From: Calocera cornea HHB12733
Taxonomy: Eukaryota; Basidiomycota; Dacrymycetes; Dacrymycetales; Dacrymycetaceae
Length of the DNA: 64,000 nt
Reading direction: 5' to 3'
Assembly (NCBI GenBank): GCA_001632435.1
Contig: KV423914.1
Location: 413,764 to 477,763 of the forward strand
The position numbers and the translations under genes are program-made. The notes under the pieces are model-generated. The model was given only the letters and a program-made list of their open reading frames with translations, made no database searches and had not been told where the DNA came from. Position 1 is the first letter of the stretch. The number at the start of each line of letters is the position of its first letter. Below are positions 53,508-64,000 of this stretch, piece after piece.

Positions 53508-54209
53508 TTTAGATATATCCGTTTCATTCTTCATATACCTAATCCAAAGCGCGCAGACAATGGAATCTTGTACTAGTCATGTGATCAAACCGAGCGCAGC
53601 AAAACAGCAAAACAGCCACCAGATATGGGGTTGTAGGTCCCATGGTTTCTCTGAACAGTCAACGTCACATAGTGACTCAGAACAGATATAGAATATAGGG
53701 CCCAGCACCGCCCGTCATCGAACCGTGTGCCCTCTCCCCGAACACCGAACGTCCTTGCAAGGACACTCAAGGCGAACCAAGATACAAACGGGTTCACAGA
53801 CGAATTCAGACGGCGTCAGTCGTAAATCCCCGAGAGGATGCTGCGCGGGCAGCTCCTCCTGATAGTGAAATATACGCCATCGCTGGCGTGAGCCAGCAGC
53901 CTACGTTGAGGCTGGCGCTTCGGGTGTGCAGGAGGACAGTAAGGAGGAAAGGAGCCCGCGCGGGATCGAAATTTTATAAGGAAGTCCGTGGCGCACGGAC
54001 CTTGTCGTGACGCGACGCGCCTGATTTATTTCAGGACCCTCAGAGCTGACGCGCATCTCTCTTGCCACCCGTTCACCTTCAACTCACACTGGTCGAGTTC
54101 AGTGGCATCGCACGCATATACCTAGCTTTCGACTCAATCCACCAACGTTATCGTGACTCTTCATCGAACTCAACTCATACTCTCTGTACTTCTGAGTTGT
54201 GGTCCAAAT
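53508..54209. other. Intergenic region rich in perfect inverted repeats
   Basis: 702 bp between KEX1 and the Sfr1-like gene. Several perfect palindromes stand out: GTCCTTGCAAGGAC (53751-53764), CCCGCGCGGG (about 53955-53964) and GTCCGTG(GCG)CACGGAC (53984-54000). A nested structure at 53854-53936 is listed separately. A TATA-like TTTTATAAGG is at about 53972. No coding potential is evident. Confidence 0.55.
53854..53936. other. Candidate structured element (8-bp closing stem with two inner hairpins)
   Basis: TCCTCCTG at 53854-53861 is perfectly complementary to CAGGAGGA at 53929-53936. Inside lies GCTGGC(GTGA)GCCAGC at 53882-53897, a six-pair hairpin whose plus-strand loop would be a GNRA tetraloop. 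A weaker hairpin follows (GCGC/GTGC around TTCGGGT, about 53916-53930). This could be a small RNA, part of an untranslated region, or chance. No RNA family is recognised. Confidence 0.3.
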
Positions 54210-55450
54210 ATGGGCGAAGAGAAGCCTAAAACTAAGTCTCTCAAACGGTCTCGCGGGTGTCAAGATGTATGCATTCCTGCCATTCATAAACTGTGCTGAA
54301 CCTCCTTCAGGAAATCGAGGAGAAGCCTACGCCCAAACGTACCGCTCTCACTCCTGTAGCAAACTCTGCCAAACGTGCTTCTGCTCAGTTTCGTGCTCCC
54401 GCCTTCACTCGACCGACTCCCGCACAAGCTTCGGGCTCACACTCTTCGCCCGGGTCTACTCCTGTCGATGATGTTGAGACTCCAGTCAAATCCACGCATA
54501 AGAAGTCTGTCTCTGATAAAGACAAGAAGACAGTCCATGAGAAGGACAATCCCGTTCCGGAGAAAGCGAAAAGTGCCGCTGAAAAAGGCAAGGGCAAAGA
54601 GACCGTATCGACACCTGTCAAGTCCACAGAGAATGCACCAACGCCGAACAAACCGCATAAGAGTTCCATTAACAAACCTTTCGTACCACTGAAGATCAAG
54701 AATCCTGCTGCTGCCGCTGCCTTAAGATCTACCCCTACCCTGGCCAGGCTCGCTTCATTCGGTCCGCCCCCTGAACTGACGCTCACCGAGAAACGAGATC
54801 TGCTTAAGCGCGCTATTCGTATCACCAAAGAAGACGACGTGACGCGCGAGCTCATTACGAAATGGCGGACTGTTGGACGCGAGGTAGCTGAAGACTTATG
54901 CAAGCTTATCAAGGACTCTGGCATGCTCGATTCTATTCAAGAGCCTCAGGAGAAGGATCGTGATAGCGGCTTTGGTGGTGGAAGTTGGGGTTTCGGGCCC
55001 CGCATACAGTCGCGCTTCGAACAGAGCTGGGGATGGATGGACCCGCAGACCAAGCCTGAGAGCGGATGGGGATGGGGCAGTGTCAATGAGCACATGGCAG
55101 AGGGGGAGGGCCGCGAAGGAGAATACCCTGACAACAGCGAGGAGCGAGAGGTAGAACTGCCGTCGGCGGAAAGACTCAAGAAGGAACTCGAAGCAGCGCT
55201 CAAACAGCCATACAAGAAGAGAGAGTCGTTGCTTCCTCTCGGCGGCTTGGACGCCTATCACGATACCATGGCGAATGCAGAAAGCGCGGAGGCCATTGCC
55301 ATCCGTGAGCAACTCAAAGCTGCTGAAGCGCTTGAGAGGGAAGAGAAGAAGAAGCCTTGGGGAATCGGACGCATGCTAGAGGAGTTCGGTATCCCGCCGA
55401 AGCTGTTTAACTGGGATGACGAAGAGGAGGAATGGAAGGACCCGGCATAG
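54210..55450 (+). CDS. SFR1: Sfr1/Mei5-like recombination mediator
   Basis: The start is MGEEKPKTKSLKRSRG at 54210. A 44-nt intron (donor GTATGC) joins RGCQD to EIEEKPTPKRTALTP. The N-terminal half is Lys/Pro/Ser-rich and disordered, as in Sfr1, where it binds DNA and Rad51. The C-terminal Mei5 module begins LTEKRDLLKRAIRITKEDDV, continues TRELITKWRTVGREVAEDL, and ends GRMLEEFGIPPKLFNWDDEE with a final WKDPA. The human SFR1 C-terminus has the same helix order: a KWR helix, a Leu-rich helix, then a hydrophobic acidic end. Between them here is a Gly/Trp-rich insert of unknown role. With Swi5, Sfr1 stabilises Rad51 and Dmc1 filaments during homologous recombination. Two exons. Assignment rests on the C-terminal pattern. 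Confidence 0.7.
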
Positions 55451-55786
55451 ACGAATCGCCACTCAACAACGACGCGTGCACTCTTATCGCCTGCTATCAT
55501 CCTTATCGCACCACTGTATTCTTACGCACGAATAACTGTATGATGCTTCCTGTACGGTTACCAATATTGAACGATTGAATGTGCAAGGGGCGGGTATGTA
55601 TTGTGTGGGTCCTATGATACATTGCGGTGACAAAACTACAATTGGAAGTGCAACGGAGCGGGTGGAGCATGTGTGCATGGGGGACATACTGAGAGGAAAG
55701 GTCATTAAAAAGAAGGGAAGGGTGTAATCCAACGTCAAACAGGCGCGGCCCGGAGCATATGGAGAATACAAAGGAATAAGAAACGA
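55451..55786. other. Convergent intergenic region, SFR1 and RIM15 3' ends
   Basis: 336 bp between two stop codons facing each other. AT-richer than the genes, fitting two 3' untranslated regions. No other feature is seen. Confidence 0.4.
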
Positions 55787-58700
55787 TCATTTTACCACGA
55801 CCTTGTGCGTCTGCTTGGAACCAATTGTCTCCGTCGATATTTTGAAGCCCAGCTTCTTCATGATAGCCAGTAACGCATCGCGCTGAACAGGTTTGGACAG
55901 CGAACTGGCGAAGAGGTCGGAATTGATGGATGGATCAAGCGCACTGTACGCGCTGACAGCGATGACAGGGGTCGTCTTGTTCCTGTTATTGGTGCCTTTG
56001 ATGAACTTGGCTGCCATCTCGCCATCCAGGATGGGCATTTGGTAATCCATGAGGATAACATCGAAGTCTAACAAGGAGAGTCAGCAACTGGAACACAAAA
56101 AGAGAACTGGAGCTTACGGATTTCGCTGCAGGCTGCCAAGATGGCTTCATACCCATCGGCAACCAGAACACAACGGCAACCCAGACGCGTCAGGAGAATC
56201 TCCTGGACTTTCTGGGAGATCACGTTGTCTTCCGCCAGCAAGCAGACCACCGTCCGATCTACTTTGGAGTCGCTGCCGCGTCTCATCTCGTGCGAACCCA
56301 CGGACGTGGCAGGTGTACCAACTTCCATGGGCGGAGGCTGCCAAGAACCCGTGCCTTCAGTTCCAGATGTGTGGTCACCACCACTGGAGACGGATGCAGT
56401 GCGTAAACGACTCGGCATGGAGTTTCGCCGAATGCCGTCGTCGTGCTGAGTCTTGAAACGCTCCAGCACACCATGTTCGGATGGTCGTCGTGCGTGTCCA
56501 GGGCTGCCACCTCCAGGTGTTAGAGGCGGGAAATTGCCCCGCGAAGGGGTAGAAGCGATAGACGAAGTTGATGTGGACGGCGATGGCGGACTGGTTACAC
56601 CCTTTGGATCAAGTGAGATGCCCATACCGACCGTCGGCTTGGTACGAAGTCGCTGTGAGATACTGCCTCGCCGGCCGTGCAGCGTCATCAGAGGCAAACC
56701 TCCAGGTCCCTGTAAAGGGCTTTCCGCTTTCAGCTTCTTGATAACGTCATCGTTCGCCTGCTTCAGAACCGGCAAGTTCTTGAAGCTGAAAGCACCGAAA
56801 TCGTCGACGGCAGGGGACAGGCCAGGATCTGCAGTGTCCATGGGATGGGTAGATCCAGGTCGAAGGGAGAGCCTTTCGGCCCTAGGGCTGCTGTCGGCAG
56901 ACTCGGCCGGCTGTGTGAGCTCATCTTCCTGGAACAGCTGCAAGTGTGCACCCCTAGGATCGAAATAGTCGGTGGACTCCGGGTCCGTAATCTGGGGCAC
57001 GAACTGCGCAGGCTGGGCGGTCAAATTATCCCAATCGATGCCTTGCAGCCAAGGATGCGCCTTCACGTCCTGTGCGCCCTTGGCGCCCAGACGCTTGGTC
57101 GGGTCGGTGCACATGAGTCGCTCCATGAAGTCTCTGGCTTCCTTGCTGTAATCGACGTGCTCTTCGTACCATTCGATCCTCCGCGAGATGATGTTATCGA
57201 ATACCTGAGCCGGACTATCGGCGTGAAAAGGAGGGAGGCCATATAAGAACTCGTAAGTGATGACGCCAAGAGCCCACCAGTCGACAGCTTTGTCATCTTC
57301 ACTGGTAGCCAAGATGGTCTCTGGTGCCAGATAATCCGGCGTCCCGACGAACTTTGCTTCGCCAGGCGGCGTGCCCCCACCGACATTGTAAGCTCTCAAG
57401 TCACTTGTGAGCTCGGAAGCGAAAGATTGTTGGGGGCTTTCCGACGCAATAGTGGCTCCTCGATTAAAGAGACCAGATATGCTCTCAGAACCGCTGGACT
57501 CGCTCACATCGTCTGCAGTGGCAAGATGCGAGGTTGACAAGCCGCGAGTAAAGTAGGACGCTCCATAGGAGCTTGGTGTTTCCATGGGAGCTTCCGGAGG
57601 AGACATAACACTGGAATCCACGGAACCTTGTCGGGATGGAAATCCACTTCGGGGAGTTCTACCACGGGTGGTTGCAGAGCCTCGCCGATTGACGAGTGCT
57701 CGTCCGTCGCGAGCTTGGCGGCCGAAAAGACCGATACGACTGAGGCCGAAGTCGGTGAGCTTGAGATGTCCACGCGAATCAATAAGAAGGTTGTCTGGCT
57801 TCAGGTCACGGTGGACGATGCCGCGTGCATGGATGTTCTCCAGGCCCAGTATCACTTCCGCAACGTAAGTCTTGGCCCAATCTTCAGGGAGTGCGCCGAT
57901 AGTCTTGATGAGCGCAGCGCAATCACCTCCGTTGAGGTATTCCATTACCAAGTACAAATAGTCCTTGTTCTGGAAGGTGAAGAAGAGCTTGACGACAAAT
58001 GGCGAATCGGCCTGTTGCATGAGAATGGTGCGCTCAGCCTTCACGTTCGTCACTTGATTCTTCGCGATCATGTCCGCTTTCTTGAGTACCTTGATGGCAT
58101 AGTAGTCACCAGTCGACTTCTTTTTGGAAAGATATACAGATCCGAAAGCACCTTTTGAGATGGGCTTGATGATTTCGAAGTCTCGAATGGAAGAAGGGGT
58201 AGTTTTGGAAGTTGGAGCGATCGATGGAATACGAGGGGACAGAGGAGCGGAGCTCATCGCTGGACTGAAAGGCAATGCGGTCGACAAGCGGCGATTGTGT
58301 TTCGACGCGCCACTGATCTGCGTAGCGGTCATCGTTGGGGGAGGCAAGGTAATGGAAGACGGTGCCGCTGAGGGTGGAACCGTCGGTGAGAATGGTGGAG
58401 TGACCATAACAGTTGGCTCCGGTAAGATATTGACAGTGGCGCGACGAACATGTAGAGAGGAAATCGTCGGCTGCGGTGCAGTCGGAGAACCCAAGGTCAT
58501 TTGCAGGGAAGATTGGACACCGGCGGAAGCGGACGATGCCGCCTCCGACACATCTTGATTATCGGACTCGCGGTGAGCCAAAATAGGTGTGGTGAATGCT
58601 AGAGGTGAAGGAACCAAAGGTGATGTGGTGAGAGGTGATATGGGATGTGGAGAGGCGGCGCTGTGCAGCGGAGCGGTCGACAAATACGGGGATGACAGAC

Positions 58701-61700
58701 TGGAAAGGCTAGCCGGGGGAGAAGGCGATATCGAAGGAGGCGAGAAGACTGAGCCGAAGTTGCCCGAACTCTGAGTCGAAGGGCCAGCCAGTGATGATGG
58801 AGCCTCGAACAGGATTGGCGAAGGCGCCACAACCGTCGGCTGTTCCGTGGGCGGCGACGCAGACGCAGACTCTGCACCACCGTTCTCGCCGTCAGAAGAC
58901 TCGCTGTCGGCATCATCTCCAGCCTGAGACTCCAGCTCTTGAAGAGTCTGCTCGACCTTCTCCTCCCACTCATGTCGGACCTTCTCCGAATATATGAGCG
59001 TGTTGATCATCCGGCTGACATAGTCGACCTTGGTCCGCATGAGAGTCTCGGCGTCTTGCACAAGCTGTGCCAAGGCGGGATCGTCTGTTTGTGGCCTTTG
59101 CCACCTGTTGACGAGTGCCACCTGCTCCTCGCTCTGAGCGGTGAGGAACGGACGCCGTTCAAGAGGCACATTGGGCGCATCTTCGTTCACCGCAGGCATG
59201 TCGACCTCGCGAGCAGCGATGAGGATCTCCTGCAAGTCTTCCAACAGCTTCCGCTGCATCTTGCGCACGGTCACCCGCTGCAGGCGTGCAGAGGCGCTGG
59301 TACGGAGGCCTCCGCTCTGCAGAGGACTGCTTGGAGCAGTTGCGGGTGTGAAGAGCGGCACACCACGGTACTCGGGGAGCGACTCCCTGATTGGGGGAGA
59401 CGGCTGAGACGAGGGCGTGCCCGCGTTCTGCCCAGGGACGGGGCTCGCCTGTCCAAGCCTGTCGATCGCATATATCATTTGCGAAACGGTGCTGATAAGC
59501 TCCTGCAGGCTGTCGTCGCACTCGACAATGTCAGCCTCGAGCGTGTGCACTTCGTTGCAGGTCTCGTTGTGCTTCTCGAAGAACCAATCGGGCACCTGGC
59601 ACTCGCAGATCCGGCAGAGAATCGTCTGAGTGTTGATGGGCCTGTCGAATGGGAACGGGGTCACAGGCTCTGTCTTCGGACGCTCGTGGAAAGCAACGGC
59701 CGTCTCGTCCTCCTCCTCTTTGCCAGTGCCGGTCGTGTAGGCATCCACACCAAGTCCAGAGACGAACGACTCATACGAGTCCTGCTGGAGCTGAGAGGCG
59801 CTCGGAGAGATGGGCGACGCAGTTGGGAGCGGACGGAATAGCCATAGCGTATGGCTAGGCTCGCCGCCGATCCGGTCCTTGACAAGCATGCCCTTCGCAT
59901 CCATCTCGATGAAGTACGGGCGACCTTCATCTTGCGGCGATGGCAGCCCTTCAAATCCGTGCCGCACGGGAGGGTTGACGAGCATGAGGAACTTGGCTTC
60001 TATCGTGTGCGGATCTTCCACTTCCAGGTGATGCGTTGCATCTATGAACACATGCTGATCTGCAGGTGCAAGCAGGGAAACGATGCTCGTCCCAACAACG
60101 TTGTCCGTAGGTCCACTGTATGTGAGTTAGCATTGGACGTGGGCGTTAGGTAACAAGACATACCCGACCACCTTCTCCCAGCTCGGGCTCGCCCACAAGA
60201 TCCGCTCCCCATCGAGCCCAATCTCCATAACGACCTGCTCGTTCATCGACTTTTCCGCAATAGCGCGCAGGTCCTCGGTCGGCTTCGTGCGGCTGATCTC
60301 AACATGCAGCGGCGGTTCATGACGCGGCAGGTCCTTTATGGGCGACGGCGCAGCGGGAACCTCCTGAGCCCCAGACAAGGGATCCGCCTTCTCCTTCGAG
60401 GGAAGGATCCTCAGAGGAGAGGGGTGCTTGTCCTCGGGTACAATCGTCTTCTCGCGGTCGAAGCTCTTCTCCTCCAGCTCGTGCTTGTCCTCCTTGTCGG
60501 TAGACTCCTCCCCGCCGCTGGAACTACCCCGACCGGCCTCATCGTCGGCAGGCTTGAGGACGAAGGTCATGCCTTCCACCTCGCCATCGTCCTCGTCCTC
60601 GCCCTCCTCGCCGAAGTGCCAGAACTCGCGCTCGGCCTGCCACCACTCCACGACGCGGCTCAAGCTGGCGACAGCGAGCAGAACCTGCACGTACCACCCG
60701 CGTCCGTGCCAGTCGGGCCGCAGGTCCCAGGCCTTGCCCAGCGCCTGCACATTCTGGACGATCTCCGAGAGTGCATGGGGGGAGCTCGGGGATGTCAAGG
60801 TGGACAGGGGCATCTCGACCAGAGTGGTCGAGAGGGAGACGAGGTCACGCAGAGTCGAGATGAAATCCAATTTTGGAGCACCAGACTCGGAGGGCGGATA
60901 CTCGCTGGTGGGGGATCCAATTGGGGACCGCGCTCGAGCGGTGGAAGGAAGGGGCGAGCGGGAGCGGGAACGAGAGGAGGCGCGAGAAGGGTTCAGCGAC
61001 GTAGGAAGTGGAATCGAGCCAGGCACGGGTGCCAGCGGGAGGGGGGGAGGAACGCTGCCAGGCACAGTCGCAGGTAGAGGCGGCGATAGAGTATATCGCC
61101 TAGATCGAGAGGCTCGCCGAGTGACGGGATTCGAACCCTTGCTCCAAGAATGTGTCGGTGAAGAGGACGCAGACATTCGCACCGGACTCGTGGACGGCCC
61201 AGGCGCCGGGGTCGCACCCTGCGGGACGTGTGTGGCGGAGGTGCCAGGTATAGCGAGCGCCGTCGAGGTGCCGATGGATGGAAGCTTGGTCCCTGAGGAT
61301 AGCAGGAAGCTCCGCCGATGCCGATGGGTGTTCGAAATCTTCTTTTTCCTGCGAAGGCCGCCGCCGGCATCACTCTCATCGCCAGCATCGTCGCTGGTGC
61401 TCTCCGCCGTAAGTAGGTCGTCTCGTATGCGCGATTCCTCCTCCTCCTCCCATTCCGCTTCGTGTTGCGCTCGCAAGGAATGTTCCACGTACGCGGTGAC
61501 CGCATGGATAACCTTCTTCAGCTCCGTGTCGCAGGCTTGCTTGGATGCCTGCAGACGTCTGCGGAAATGTCGCTGGATGTAGGAAGGATGAGATGCTGAA
61601 GACATCTGGGAGGCGGAGGGCGAGGTGCCCAGGGGCGCTGCGGGTGTCGAAGCAGGCGTGGGTGCATTGGGCGACGGCGAATTGGCTGTGGACGACGGGA

Positions 61701-61767
61701 CGGAATAGTTAATCGGAGCGATCGGAGGTGAGCCTGCAGACATCTGCAGCGGGATGGGGCGGGCCAT
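55787..61767 (-). CDS. RIM15: Rim15/Cek1-type kinase with PAS, zinc finger, AGC kinase and receiver domains
   Basis: The start is MARPIPLQMSAGSPPIAP at 61767. The first 500 residues are Ser/Pro-rich. A PAS-like domain follows across an intron (EQVVMEIGLDGERILWASPS, then VVGTSIVSLLAPADQHVFI; about 60280-59850). A C2HC finger is ILCRICECQVPDWFFEKHNE (about 59610). The AGC kinase domain starts IKPISKGAFGSVYLSKKK (about 58180) and has HRDLKPDNLLID and LTDFGLSRIGLFGRQ. About 120 inserted residues separate this from VGTPDYLAPETILATSEDD, a hallmark of Rim15 and Greatwall-related kinases. The C-terminal receiver has the acidic pair AEDN, the phospho-acceptor Asp in VILMDYQMPILDG, the Ser in VIAVSAY and the Lys in LSKPVQRD. 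Rim15 integrates TORC1 and PKA signals to start quiescence via endosulfines. Three exons, about 1,960 residues. Confidence 0.92.
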
Positions 61768-62356
61768 GCAGGGAGGGAGAGGGGGATGAGACGGTGCAGG
61801 ATAAGGCGAAGACTGTCAATGCCCAGGGTCGCAGTATCGCACGCTAAATGCTGCCAATGATGGACGTCATGCACATCGCTGGCGACGGGGGAGGAGCTGG
61901 GCGGGCGTCGGTGGAGGGCACGCCGTCCCGGGAGGGCGAGCTCGCTGCCCTGTGGTGTGCTGTCGTCGTCGTCGTCGTCGTCAACGATATCGAGTGCCGG
62001 GGGTGGGGGTGTCGGGGGGACGTCGGTGTGTATGGTGACCTGTGTGCGATGGAGGGCGGAGGGTGGGCTGCCACGGTCACGGAGTCGACTCGCGACTTTG
62101 TAATTTCAGAGTGAGCGAGAAGACCCTCGTCACCCGCGCCTGGGTCTCATGACGCCTTCAAACGGCTTCTTTCCCCCCCTCTTTTGCTCCCGCCGTCCCT
62201 TCCTGGGTCGCTGCCTTTCTTGGCCGTCCCATTCTGCCTCCTTGTCTCGCCTTCGCTCGGGCTGGTCTATCTACACCGCGCACCCAACAAAGCATTCACA
62301 TCACAGTCGTCTGCGCGAACGGGCAAGCCCTGCTCGATACACACATCGCCGCACAA
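61768..62356. promoter_or_regulatory. Divergent promoter, RIM15/bS18m, with (GTC)n repeat
   Basis: 589 bp between outward-facing starts. A GTC/GTT trinucleotide run lies at about 61962-61984. The 62100-62280 part is C/T-rich on the plus strand, suiting a core promoter for the right-hand gene. Confidence 0.45.
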
Positions 62357-63061
62357 ATGCTTCGCGCTGCACTCCCCCGCCGGCCCTTGATGGCCAGGTC
62401 CGTCCTCGCCGGCCCGTCCTCTGCAAGGCAACTGCGCACAACCCCGGCACGCGATACGGCAGACGACTCGTCCGGGATCGACCAAGCCATGGACAACCTC
62501 GTTACCTTCGTCGGAAGCCAGGCGGAAAACTCAGGTGAGCTGACCCATGGCTGCTCTACCCATCTGTGTTAACGACCGCCCCTCAGCCGAGGAACTGAAC
62601 ACCAAAGCGCTGCGGCAGTTCATCCCCGATCACGTACATGCCTTCTAGCTACCCGCGTCGGCCTGTCTAGCTGACGGTTTATGCTCTAGTCATACACACC
62701 CTGGGAGCTCAGCAGGGGCTCGCGCGAGTATCAAGGGCGGAATCACAGGAGGACGCCATTCCGATTGGGACCTGCCCGAAAAGTCGCTGAAATAACGGAC
62801 CCCTTCTATTCCCTCGGCATCGATCCGTTAAGAGAGTGGCACAACGTCGAGCTGCTCAGCGACTACATGACCGAGACGGGGACCATCAAACCCCGCAAGG
62901 ATACGAGGCTGACGTGGCGGAGTCAGCGAAAGATGGGCCAGGCGATACGTCGGGCTAAGGCGGTCGGTATCCTGCCAACGTGGAGCAGGGACAGGGTGGT
63001 GGAAGCTTTGCTCACAATGCCGGCGCCTTCCAAGGTGACACAAACACTGAACAAGTCGTGA
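62357..63061 (+). CDS. MRPS18: Mitochondrial ribosomal protein bS18m
   Basis: The start is MLRAALPRRPLMARSVLAGP at 62357, an Arg/Ala-rich mitochondrial presequence ending near RQLRTTPAR. Two introns (about 62534-62586 and 62634-62689) give NSAEELNTKALRQFIPDHS and YTPWELS. The bS18 core has RRTPFRLGPARKVAEITDPF, then SLGIDPLREW, LLSDYMTETGTIKPRKDTRL and RSQRKMGQAIRRAKAVGILP. The run RSQRxxGxAIRRAKxxGxLP is the invariant bS18 signature that binds 16S/15S rRNA and bS6m. It works in the small subunit of the mitochondrial ribosome. After splicing it is about 195 residues, longer than bacterial S18 because of the presequence and linker. Complete. The fungal name in yeast is Rsm18. Confidence 0.9.
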
Positions 63062-64000
63062 CCGGTCTGGCGCGCCGTATATGTTCACCTTCGCCTAGTG
63101 GTTCTGTAGATGTTCAAACTCTTAATGATGTACACGACCTCGCGGCACGCGCCCATGCCGAAATGGAGGCATGTTCTCGTGGCCTGTGACGCGGTCCAAA
63201 CCAGCGTCCGCGGATCCTCTCAGTGCATCGGGCAAGCCTCGCGCTCCCACTGCACACCTTGATCCTCTTAATGCACACCTCTCACTCGGTCCGCACTCCG
63301 TGCACTTGGTCAGCGGGTCTGCAGGCCCAGAGCCTGACTGGACGGTGCACCCTGCCCGGTGACTGGCACCGCACTCTGATATGCCTCTGGTGTGCGGGAG
63401 AACTCTGACGGGTTGGGGAAGGAAGACCACAGCGAACAGTAAGCGGGAGAAGGTGAGCGGACGGCCCGCCGGGGCGTCAGAAACGGGCTGTCAAGTCGGG
63501 CGGGCATGCCGGGTTCGCCGCAAGTATATCAAGAGGCACGCGATCAGCATGATCTCCACTCAAAAGAGCGTTTAAGCACCGGTCCCCTACTCTGCATCGT
63601 AATCACAGCTGCAGCTCGAGCGCGGCATGGGCACGGCATGTCTCAAGGTCAATGCACTCCACAGATTATCAGCGGTGCGCTTTGGTTTGGGCCGATGGAC
63701 GTGTGGGTGCAGTGGGGCCGTGGTCGATCACCCCCGATCACCAGACAGGTGATACATAATTCAGGGGACGCTGCGTGTAGTAAGGGATGTCACATAAAGA
63801 CATCGGGGTGATAGACTTGTGATGCGGCGACCCTGCCGCTGCGCTAGCGTGCAGAGTGATGAAAGAAGCTATTAGCACCGCTTCTAGTGTCGACGTAAAC
63901 CGGTTGTTTGGAAATGCAAGTGGTCGTCATAAGGGTATGGCAACTGGCCCTACAGTCAGGGCTCTAGGGAAATTTCGGGCTCGTGCGCCACTCTCTCAAC
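63062..64000. other. Right-edge region, no supported gene
   Basis: 939 bp after bS18m. Short open frames on both strands (up to about 100 codons) show no motifs, and several are Cys/Ser/Pro-rich only from base composition. It may hold the 3' or 5' flank of a gene outside the window. Confidence 0.4.

Noticed and set aside
61118..61150. tRNA T-arm-like GGTTCGAATCCCG on the minus strand
   Set aside because: It lies inside the RIM15 coding frame. The surrounding sequence cannot form an acceptor stem, D-arm or anticodon arm.

Overview
This window is nuclear DNA from a filamentous basidiomycete fungus, probably an Agaricomycete-type genome. The basis is the dense housekeeping gene content, many short introns (mostly about 45-65 nt, GT-AG, CTNA-type branch points), GC-rich coding DNA, divergent gene pairs with short shared promoters, and basidiomycete-style families: a Cys-type glutathione transferase, a LON/RING protein, a Rim15-type kinase with receiver domain, and a DPH6 fused to RidA-like domains. 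No bacterial, viral or plasmid features, CRISPR array, rRNA or convincing tRNA were found.

Left part (1-25.5 kb): the 5' part of a Bsd2/Ndfip-type trafficking adaptor running off the left edge (-), a glutathione S-transferase (-), a BRD8/Bdc1-like bromodomain subunit of NuA4 (-), kinesin-8 (+), diphthine-ammonia ligase DPH6 (+), a SUT-type sugar transporter (-), cytosolic Phe-tRNA synthetase alpha FRS2 (-), the YEATS protein YAF9 (+), and an 8.5-kb ATR/Mec1/Rad3 checkpoint kinase (-).

Middle (25.5-33.9 kb): the only accessory-looking stretch. It has an AT-richer island with a cluster of TTCGA/TCGAA motifs, a 12-bp tandem repeat, and a fragmentary multi-exon gene of no family I recognise (27127-28503, -). 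A GC-rich gene-poor block follows, then a LON-domain RING protein (29815-32121, -) with simple repeats around it.

Right part (33.9-64 kb): a UTP8-like ribosome-biogenesis protein (-), a short-chain dehydrogenase (+), an FHS-type MFS transporter with a 12-nt micro-exon (+), a tiny five-exon cytochrome c oxidase subunit 7 gene that is easy to miss (-), CSN4 (+), a CDK12/Ctk1 kinase (-), a DCAF-type WD40 protein (-), a thioredoxin-like ER membrane protein (-), Kex1 carboxypeptidase (+), an Sfr1/Mei5 recombination mediator (+), a Rim15-type PAS/AGC kinase/receiver protein (-) and mitoribosomal protein bS18m (+).

Functional themes: NuA4 chromatin (BRD8-like and YAF9), DNA damage and recombination (ATR, Sfr1), translation (DPH6, FRS2, bS18m, UTP8), transcription and proteolysis control (CDK12, CSN4, WD40/DCAF, LON-RING) and nutrient signalling or transport (Rim15, two MFS carriers). 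These are ordinary eukaryotic neighbours rather than an operon-like system. The features most worth a second look are the unassigned gene in the AT-rich island, the inverted-repeat-rich segment at 53854-54000, and the unusual splicing events. All gene ends are CDS ends (start codon to stop codon, introns included) inferred by eye.
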